Source of the DNA: Nitrosospira multiformis
Lineage (GTDB): Bacteria > Pseudomonadota > Gammaproteobacteria > Burkholderiales > Nitrosomonadaceae
Direction of reading: 5' to 3'
Length of the DNA stretch: 40,942 nucleotides
Assembly (NCBI RefSeq): GCF_900103165.1
Contig: NZ_FNKY01000002.1
Location: 1-40,942, forward strand
The notes under the pieces were generated by a model. That model saw nothing but the letters and a program-made list of their open reading frames with translations. It made no database searches and was not told where the DNA came from. Of the stretch, positions 34,333 to 40,942 are shown piece after piece (within the stretch, counting starts at the first letter, position 1; each line of letters begins with the position of its first letter). Both the position numbers and the translations under genes were made by a program.

Positions 34333-34665
34333 CCCGCTCACACATTGTCAGCGGGCCGGACTCTATGTGCTGAGCACACCGGGCCTGTAGTCCCGGCCAT
34401 CCGATAACGATCCCTTTTGCAAATACCTGTCTAGCAGCGTCACCTGCCCGGTCACGCTGACCATCGCGGCTAACCCCACGCGCAACGCTTCACGTTCCGC
34501 TTCATCCGCTCTCACTAGCCCACCCGCTTACTACCCCGCAGTCGCTTCATTCGGGTATCGCCAAGCACTAAGACCCTAGCCAAGCCGCGTTCCATTGCAA
34601 GGGTGCGCTGCGCCTTGCCCTCTCGTTGTTCAGTCCAGCCCTTGCAATCTCACTCTCCCGTCTTG
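34333..34665 (+). repeat. Repeat C, copy 2, in a 624-bp gene-free gap
   Basis: Second copy of repeat C, with about 60 extra bases in the middle relative to copy 1. Shared pieces include CCCGCTCACAC...GGGCCGG, CTCTATGTGCTGAGCACAC and AAGCCGCGTTCCATTGCAAG. It occupies most of the gap 34184-34807 between kfrA and the methylase-like gene. Nothing else is visible in that gap. Confidence 0.75.
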
Positions 34666-34807
34666 TCATCCCGCCGTGCTTCAACGGCGAAACCCTCAGC
34701 GAAGCGATGTTTTACAGCAGTAAGCAGGTTGGCCAAGTCTGTTCGAGCAAATCAGTTCAAGACCTGGCTCGCCCCTAACAAAACGATGACCGGAAGGGAG
34801 AGGATCA

Positions 34808-35620
34808 ATGGCGACGAACTACATTGGATTGAACAAACACCAGCAGGAGTTTGCCAAGCTGGTGCATGAAAACAGCCGCAGCCGTCATCCCTATACGGTT
34901 TTCAAGGATTTCTGCGAGCTGGCCGCGCTGTCGTTTAGCAACGCAGTTGACCGGGCGCAATTTGAAATACGGGAGGCACGGTATATGCAGATCGTCAAAG
35001 GCTATAAGCCGGAAGAAGTTGCGCGCTTCCCCAAGATGCTGGCCTGTCTCACGCTATCGCTGGAAGAGGGCATGAGTGATTGCCTCGGTCAGTTATTCAT
35101 GGCGCTTGAGCTGGGAAACAGTGGGGCAGGGCAGTTTTTTACGCCTTATCACGTATCTGTTCTGATGGCGCAAATACTCTGCGGCGATGCAGGTCAGGTA
35201 TGTAAGGAAAGGGGATTCGTGTGCGTGATGGAGCCGGCAGTCGGGGCAGGGGGGATGGTGATCGCCACCGCGGAAGCCTTCGCGGAGGAAGGCATCAATT
35301 ACCAGCAGGCGATGCATGCTACTTGTATCGACATCGATGCAACCGCCGTACACATGGCTTACGTGCAGTTGTCGTTGCTGCACATTCCGGCAATTGTCGT
35401 GCATGGCAATACGCTATCGATGGAGCAATGGGGATACTGGTTGACCCCCGCGCATGTGCTGGGGTTTTGGGATGCGAGGCTCAAGCGGGACGTGAGCGCC
35501 CGACAGGATTGGGGCGAAAAAGCCGATCATGCCGTACCGCCTATGCCGGAAGCGGTTGTGCAGCAGGTGCGCGAGGTTGTGGCGGTACAAACCGGCACGG
35601 GGCAATTGACGTTGTTTTAA
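34808..35620 (+). CDS. N6-DNA-methylase-like protein lacking motif IV
   Basis: The 270-residue protein has the start of an N6-adenine methylase: GQFFTPYHVS (108-117) and a SAM-binding motif EPAVGAGGMVIA (142-153), then CIDIDATAVHMAYVQLSLL. Where catalytic NPPY/NPPF is expected there is HGNTLSMEQWG, so the activity is doubtful. Similar proteins are carried by several broad-host-range conjugative plasmids with unknown role. A GGGAGAGG precedes its ATG, and repeat C copy 2 lies upstream. It may bind SAM or DNA without methylating. Confidence 0.75.
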   Translation: MATNYIGLNKHQQEFAKLVHENSRSRHPYTVFKDFCELAALSFSNAVDRAQFEIREARYMQIVKGYKPEEVARFPKMLACLTLSLEEGMSDCLGQLFMALELGNSGAGQFFTPYHVSVLMAQILCGDAGQVCKERGFVCVMEPAVGAGGMVIATAEAFAEEGINYQQAMHATCIDIDATAVHMAYVQLSLLHIPAIVVHGNTLSMEQWGYWLTPAHVLGFWDARLKRDVSARQDWGEKADHAVPPMPEAVVQQVREVVAVQTGTGQLTLF

Positions 35621-35630
35621 GGTATCCGGT

Positions 35631-35663
35631 GCAGGGCGTCTTGCCTGCCAATAGACGCCCTGC
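35631..35663 (+). terminator. Stem-loop after the methylase-like gene
   Basis: A perfect 10-bp stem GCAGGGCGTC and GACGCCCTGC around a 13-base loop, 11 bases after the stop codon. No T-run follows, so termination is plausible rather than certain. Confidence 0.6.
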
Positions 35664-35764
35664 AAGGCAAGGGCAGGGCACCCGCGCCCCCGGCCACGGC
35701 CAAGCCGGCGCGCGCGGCCAGGACTGAACGGATTTTCCTGGTCAAGAAAATTGTCCCTGCTTGC

Positions 35765-36130
35765 CGCTGTCACACGCCCCGCCAGCCGCTCAGACTTCGT
35801 AGCGGTGCGCTTCGCCTGTCATGGCGTGTGATCCGCAACTGCTGCGCAATTGCGGCCGCAGCAATCATCAGGCCTTACCCCATTTAAAACTTTTTAGCGG
35901 CACGGGCCGATCCCGTTGCGCCATCCCCCCATCAATTCCCCCCAATCGCTTGCGAGGGGGACTTGTGGGGGATAAGCAAACCGCAACAGGAAAGGCCCGG
36001 TTGTTCCTTCGCCTGCCCACCCCACCCATTCCCAACCCATGCCCGTGAGGGCAGGGCTATTCCCCACTCCCGTCGCCCCAGGGCGAAGCGAAGAGGTTCG
36101 AGCGAGAGGATCTGGTTTTAAGACTCTCTT
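35765..36130 (+). repeat. Repeat B, copy 2: structured element before a small gene
   Basis: Diverged copy of 23940-24290. Stem CCGCAA/TTGCGG (35833-35838 with 35850-35855) replaces CCGGAA/TTCCGG of copy 1, and TGCCC/GGGCA (36040-36044 with 36049-36053) replaces TTGCC/GGCAA. These are compensatory changes that keep the structure. It ends about 27 bases before the start of the next gene, closer than copy 1 to ssb. Confidence 0.75.
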
Positions 36131-36156
36131 TTTCAACCTTACTTTGGAGGCTAGCC

Positions 36157-36462
36157 ATGGAACAAATCAAGCAACCGTTATTTTCACTGGGGCAGGTGGT
36201 GGCAACACCCGGCGCACTGGATAAGACCCATCCAGTGTGGATGGCGAATTGTCTTGCGCGGCATATGCGAGGCGATTGGGGTTCGGTGGACGAGGAAGAT
36301 ATCGCCACCAACAATGAAGCGGTGCGCCTTGGGTTTCGTGTCTTATCGGCCTATCCGATTGACGAGACCCAGCCCTGTGAAGGCTTTGGCGACAATACGC
36401 TGTGGATCATCACGGAAGCCGATCGCAGCGTGACCACCTTTCTTTTACCCAACGAATACTAG
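36157..36462 (+). CDS. Conserved mobile-element protein, function unknown
   Basis: The 101-residue protein has the pattern LGQVVATPGALDKT, a helix with LARHMRGDWG and DEEDIATNNEAV, then ITEADRSVTTFLLPNEY. It recalls a small family that is common on integrative elements and plasmids, with a conserved end and no known activity. The ribosome binding site is TTGGAGG. It lies directly after repeat B copy 2 and before the ParB-domain gene, in the same direction. An establishment role in the recipient is inferred from context only. Confidence 0.65.
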   Translation: MEQIKQPLFSLGQVVATPGALDKTHPVWMANCLARHMRGDWGSVDEEDIATNNEAVRLGFRVLSAYPIDETQPCEGFGDNTLWIITEADRSVTTFLLPNEY

Positions 36463-36469
36463 AACCCAT

Positions 36470-36502
36470 GCCGGTGCGGCGCACCGGCTCTTCTTTCTCT
36501 TT
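36470..36502 (+). terminator. Hairpin with T-rich tail
   Basis: Arms GCCGGTGC and GCACCGGC around GGC, followed by TCTTCTTTCTCTTT. It is a likely intrinsic terminator or attenuator between the small gene and the ParB-domain gene. Confidence 0.65.
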
Positions 36503-36531
36503 ACTAAACCCTTTTCACAGGAAAAATCATC

Positions 36532-38451
36532 ATGAAAAACACCCACGTTACGCAAGCCATTGAAACCGGCAACATTCAGCGCATTGCCATCAAGAATCTT
36601 GTTAAATCGCCTCTGAATGTCCGCAAGAAAGAGAGCGGCGGTATAGGCGAACTGTCCGCTTTGATTGCCGCGCAAGGGCTGATACATAATCTGATCGTCA
36701 CCGAGCAAAAGAAGAAGAACAAAAAGACCGGAAAATATGAAGTCGTCGCCGGTGGGCGGCGGCTGGACGCGCTGAATCTGCTAGTGGCCGAGGAGCGGCT
36801 ATCAAAAGAGAGTGAAGTGAATTGCCGCGTGGTGGGTGCGGAAGAGGCACTGGAACTCAGTCTTGCGGAAAACTCCGGACGCGAAGCCATGCACCCCGCC
36901 GATCTGGTCATGGCCTACCGCAATCTGACTGAAGCGGGACTGTCGCCGGACGAGATTGCCCCGCGCTTTGGCGTATCTCCCCTGACCGTCAAGCGTTACC
37001 TCAAGCTCACCCACGTTTCCCCGGCCATCTTCAAGCTGTATGCCGAGGATGAAATGAATTTTGAACAGATATCCGCGCTGGCGCTGACCGAAGACCACGA
37101 ATTGCAGGAGCGCATCTGGAACAGTACGCCCGAATGGCAGCGCAGCGGATCAAACTTCCGGCGATTGATAACCGGAACCGAGATCGACATTCAGCGCAGC
37201 CCGCTTGCCAAGTTTGTCGGATTGGAGAAATATGAGGCTGCAGGAGGGTTGGTGCGCCGCGACTTGTTCGGGAAAGAGGGCGAAGGCTATATACAGGATA
37301 CAGAGCTTTTGGAATCGCTTGCGCTGGAAAAACTCAATCAGGCGATTGAAGCCATCAAGGGCGAGGGCCATGCGTGGGCGCAATGCCACACTACGTTCGA
37401 CCATTCGGACAGGGCAGAATTCGTGAGGGCGCGAACCAGCAGGCGTGAACCGACAGCCGAAGAACAAGCCGCAATGGATGCGCTGGATGCTGAAATGGAA
37501 GCCCTCACGGCCGAATTTGAGGGATACGATGAGGAAATGGACGAGGACGGCGAAACCTATGCCGCGATTGAAAAGAAGCATGACGTCGTACAGGAAAAGA
37601 TAGCGGCATTGAATGAATCGCTGGAAGAGCCGGACGCCACCGACCTTGCCATTGCAGGTGTCATCGTTACCATTGACCATGCAGGGGAATTACGCATCGA
37701 GCGGGGCTTGATCCGGAAAGAGGACGTGAAGAAACTGCCCAAGGCGCAGGGAGGAGAATCAGGGTTGGCAGGAAGTGAGCAGAGCGAAACGGCGAAACCT
37801 GTGCACTCGGAAAAACTCACGCGCATGTTGACGGCTCACCGTAGCGCAGCGATTCAGGCGCAGATCATGGACCGGCCGGAAATTGCGCTGGCGGCACTCG
37901 TGCATCGGCTGGCACAATCGGTTTTCTCGAACGGCTACCTGTCGAATCGCATCGTTCAGGTCAACATCGAGCAAACCTATCTCAAGAAGGACGCAGAGAA
38001 CATCGAAGAGAGCCGTGCAGCCAAGGTAATCGAGGAAAAGCGGGCGTATTGGACAGCGCGCATCGAGGCAACAGGGCAGGGCGGCAAGACGCTGTTCGGG
38101 TGGCTGTTGGAGCAAGACCTTGCGGATTTGCACGACCTGCTGGCGTTTTGCACGGCGGTTTCGATCAATACCGTATCGGGGCGGGAGCATGCGCCATCGG
38201 ATGACGTGACGGCGATCATGGCCGCCTTGAATCTGGACATGGCCGACTGGTGGGAACCCACGCCCGAGAATTATCTTTCGCACGTATCCAAAGATCGGAT
38301 TATTGAAGTAGTGGGAGAGGCGGTTTCCCCTCAAATGGCGCAGACCATGACAAAGATGAAAAAGGGTGAACTGATCGAGTCCTCGAATGCGAAACTGTCG
38401 GGCTTGCGCTGGTTGCCGGATAATCTCAAAGTGGAGGCGCTGCAGGAATAA
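36532..38451 (+). CDS. Large ParB/Srx-domain protein (YubM-like leading-region type)
   Basis: The 639-residue protein has a ParB N-terminal domain (IKNLVKSPLNVRKKESGG, VVAGGRRLDALNLLVAEERL, then LSLAENSGREAMHPADLVM) and a KorB-like helix-turn-helix (SPDEIAPRFGVSPLTVKRYL). A long helical C-terminal part contains an acidic stretch near 320-350. This arrangement matches large ParB-nuclease-domain proteins encoded in the leading region of F-like and many other conjugative plasmids (YubM). The nuclease label is by family only. It probably acts early in the recipient, but its role is unproven. It ends at a strong hairpin and is the last recognisable element gene. Confidence 0.82.
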   Translation: MKNTHVTQAIETGNIQRIAIKNLVKSPLNVRKKESGGIGELSALIAAQGLIHNLIVTEQKKKNKKTGKYEVVAGGRRLDALNLLVAEERLSKESEVNCRVVGAEEALELSLAENSGREAMHPADLVMAYRNLTEAGLSPDEIAPRFGVSPLTVKRYLKLTHVSPAIFKLYAEDEMNFEQISALALTEDHELQERIWNSTPEWQRSGSNFRRLITGTEIDIQRSPLAKFVGLEKYEAAGGLVRRDLFGKEGEGYIQDTELLESLALEKLNQAIEAIKGEGHAWAQCHTTFDHSDRAEFVRARTSRREPTAEEQAAMDALDAEMEALTAEFEGYDEEMDEDGETYAAIEKKHDVVQEKIAALNESLEEPDATDLAIAGVIVTIDHAGELRIERGLIRKEDVKKLPKAQGGESGLAGSEQSETAKPVHSEKLTRMLTAHRSAAIQAQIMDRPEIALAALVHRLAQSVFSNGYLSNRIVQVNIEQTYLKKDAENIEESRAAKVIEEKRAYWTARIEATGQGGKTLFGWLLEQDLADLHDLLAFCTAVSINTVSGREHAPSDDVTAIMAALNLDMADWWEPTPENYLSHVSKDRIIEVVGEAVSPQMAQTMTKMKKGELIESSNAKLSGLRWLPDNLKVEALQE

Positions 38452-38464
38452 TCTTAAAACCTTG

Positions 38465-38496
38465 CCACCACAGACCCTTATCTGGGGCTGTGGTGG
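38465..38496 (+). terminator. Stem-loop after the ParB-domain gene
   Basis: Perfect arms CCACCACAG and CTGTGGTGG around 14 bases that add a CCC/GGG pairing, 14 bases after the stop. No T-run follows. It may also mark the end of the element. Confidence 0.65.
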
Positions 38497-38824
38497 CACG
38501 AGGGTGTTTTCGTATATGCGAAAACTCCGGATTCGCAGGATTGGTCTGCACTCCGGAAAGTCGTCTTAATTTTTATATGCCAATGAAACTCGAAAAAGCG
38601 GCCCCATAGGAAACCTCGATTATAATCATTGATATGTGCGAACGTTTTGAACATCTGGAACACACTGCGAAACACGTGCTCATGAGCGGATGTTATGTTA
38701 CTCGACCTGTGATCCGCGGTTAATCAGCTGCATGCCATTGCCCACGCGCTCAAATCGGCAAGGGAATTCCCAGTCGATATTGAGCCTGGTTATTGCGGCC
38801 GGTGCGAACAGTTATCAAGATGTG
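38497..38824. other. Gene-free junction region
   Basis: No gene, RNA or clear att site is visible. An open frame without ATG (about 38712-38870) reads ...AIAHALKSAREFPVDI... and contains CGRC. It could be a decayed coding fragment. The right boundary of the element is probably in this stretch, but I could not match it to the left-hand palindromes. Confidence 0.35.
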
Positions 38825-39403
38825 CTATGAGCGCCGTGAAGCACGCCAGTTCCGTACCTGCTTCGATTTCATGAGCTTGTATCCAAAGAAAGTCAGCAAC
38901 AGCAGCGCTATCAGCGGCCCTATCGCCGCACGAAAAATATTTGTATAGTTGATCATCTTTACACGCAATGGATACTGGTAATGTACGGGAGGCACTGCCT
39001 CCCCAGTAATGAATACCGTATAGACACCCTTATCCAGGCTGGTTTCCCCCCTGATTACCCCATCAGGGTGGTAGCTCGGACGCAGGTATGTCACCGTCTC
39101 ATCCTCTACTTCGCTGGTTCCTCTCACTATCCGTACCCCAATAGGAATCTCCCGCAGTGCCTGGTCCACCAGATCCACCACCAGGAAGGTATCACCTTCC
39201 TTGGGGATTTCCGTGCAGTATTGGTCGTCCGGCTCGTGTTGCGGCTGGTAGGCACTCAAATGCACCATGCTGTTATCGCCGAGCCGGCGCATGCAGGTAT
39301 CCTCTTCCATGCCTACCTTTCCATGCGCTCCAGCCGCGCCACAGTAAAGAGCCATCGCGAGGGTAAGCGCCGATATGCTTGCCTGTACCACTTGCTTGAT
39401 CAT
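38825..39403 (-). CDS. Exported, membrane-anchored protein with N-terminal His-Gly after cleavage
   Basis: The 192-residue protein has a signal peptide (ISALTLAMALYCGAAGA) with likely cleavage before His27, giving a mature start HGKVGMEED. The periplasmic part has Cys, His and Met residues (EEDTCMRRL, HLSAYQPQHEPDDQYC, IPKEGDTFLVVDLVDQALRE), then a C-terminal membrane helix (AAIGPLIALLLLTFFGYKLM) and basic tail. Topology and metal-ligand residues recall AmoD/PmoD-type proteins, but I do not claim homology. It follows amoC at 390 bases in the same direction. AAAGGAG lies upstream, and I prefer ATG 39403 over TTG 39409. Confidence 0.8.
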   Translation of the reverse strand: MIKQVVQASISALTLAMALYCGAAGAHGKVGMEEDTCMRRLGDNSMVHLSAYQPQHEPDDQYCTEIPKEGDTFLVVDLVDQALREIPIGVRIVRGTSEVEDETVTYLRPSYHPDGVIRGETSLDKGVYTVFITGEAVPPVHYQYPLRVKMINYTNIFRAAIGPLIALLLLTFFGYKLMKSKQVRNWRASRRS

Positions 39404-39457
39404 AATCAATTTACTCCTTTTTTATACTGTTCAACCGTGAATAGGTTCCACCACTCT

Positions 39458-39490
39458 GCATATCGTCCCTGTGAAGCCAGGACGATATGC
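39458..39490 (-). other. Perfect 11-bp stem-loop upstream of the exported-protein gene
   Basis: Arms GCATATCGTCC and GGACGATATGC around an 11-base loop, 55 bases before the start of the gene on minus. It could be an operator or an mRNA 5' structure. Confidence 0.5.
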
Positions 39491-39705
39491 GTGGGAGGCG
39501 GCACTCTCTATGGGTATACCGAAGCGGTTGTGAGCAGCCAACAGGTTCTTTACATTCGTTATTTATCCCTTCTGGAAGCCTTCTTCGCCGTAGGCAGTGA
39601 TGTCATTCTTTAAAAGTGTTATGGTCACACGACCTTAAAGCTGGAAAGGATACTTATTCCAATCTATCGCTATGACGGCTTGCTGCTCAATTATCGCTGG
39701 TCGGC

Positions 39706-39744
39706 AATCGCCCCGCTCCCCTGTCATGCGGGAGTGGGGCGATT
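39706..39744 (-). terminator. Long stem-loop downstream of amoC
   Basis: Arms of AATCGCCCC-CTCCC and GGGAG-GGGGCGATT (14 paired bases with one bulge on each side) start 50 bases after the amoC stop. No T-run. It is likely a terminator or a 3' stabiliser for the amoC mRNA. Confidence 0.6.
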
Positions 39745-39793
39745 GTCATACGGTTCAGGGTTTCAGCCGGTTCTCATGTCCTCAAAGTGCCGC

Positions 39794-40942
<1,149 letters not shown>

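Noticed and set aside
38452-38500. TTATCTGGGG as a partner of dif-like site 2 (TTATCGGGGGT)
   Set aside because: The stretch belongs to a terminator hairpin, and no GATAA half-site lies six bases upstream.
38685-38700. TTATGTTACTC, which looks like an XerD half-site of dif
   Set aside because: The left half-site ATAA at the right spacing is missing. A single 11-base arm is not convincing.
2700-38850. Integration into a tRNA gene with flanking direct repeats
   Set aside because: No tRNA gene was recognised at either end, and I could find no long direct repeat between the left (2700-3000) and right (38450-38850) junction regions.

Overview
The window is a stretch of chromosome from an ammonia-oxidising betaproteobacterium, carrying what looks like an integrated IncP-like conjugative plasmid (or an integrative and conjugative element with a plasmid backbone). 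The organism call rests on amoC at the right end. It encodes an ammonia monooxygenase C subunit with all six expected copper ligands, so the host is of the Nitrosospira/Nitrosomonas group. I lean to Nitrosospira, but the sequence alone does not settle it.

Layout. (1) 1-2750, left flank: a broken NAD(P)-binding gene, and an ergothioneine operon with intact egtB and a truncated egtD. (2) 2752-5640, integration and transposon debris: three dif-like palindromes (all GATAA-N6-TTATC), a tyrosine recombinase, a frameshifted Tn3-family transposase relic, a DUF3800 gene and the C-terminal stub of a serine resolvase. (3) 5682-9585, defence and stability: an MmeI-type restriction-modification enzyme, a HigBA-type toxin-antitoxin pair with a perfect 32-bp operator, and an HU protein. 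(4) 9881-21147, a complete IncP-order mating-pair operon on the minus strand, trbA-B-C-D-E-F-G-H-I-J-K-L-N, with trbM missing. (5) 21321-23720, the replicon: parA, parG, repA and an oriV with six 17-bp iterons and a DnaA box. (6) 24392-26539, control and establishment: ssb, a kleE-like gene, korB and a KfrB-domain gene. (7) 26557-33105, the IncP Tra1 core: traM-L-K on minus, an RP4-like oriT, then traJ-I-G-F on plus. (8) 33139-38451, accessory block: kfrA, a methylase-like gene, a small conserved gene and a large ParB-domain protein. (9) 38825-40942, right flank: an exported protein with a predicted N-terminal His-Gly, and amoC.

How it works together. TraJ, TraK and TraI would act at oriT. 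The predicted nick between 28213 and 28214 on the minus strand sends the traK/korB/ssb side into the recipient first. TraG couples the relaxosome to the Trb channel, and TraF would cyclise the TrbC pilin. TrbC keeps the 78-residue Ser-to-Gly interval of RP4 pilin, and TraF keeps Ser37 and Lys89. TrbA, KorB and KfrA are the likely regulators.

The least explained signal is in the non-coding DNA. Three different families of structured repeats (A about 184 bp, B about 350 bp, C about 270-330 bp) each occur twice. B and C each sit upstream of a gene that could act early in a recipient, and B shows compensatory stem changes. Given the transfer direction, B is a candidate single-strand promoter or long structured leader.
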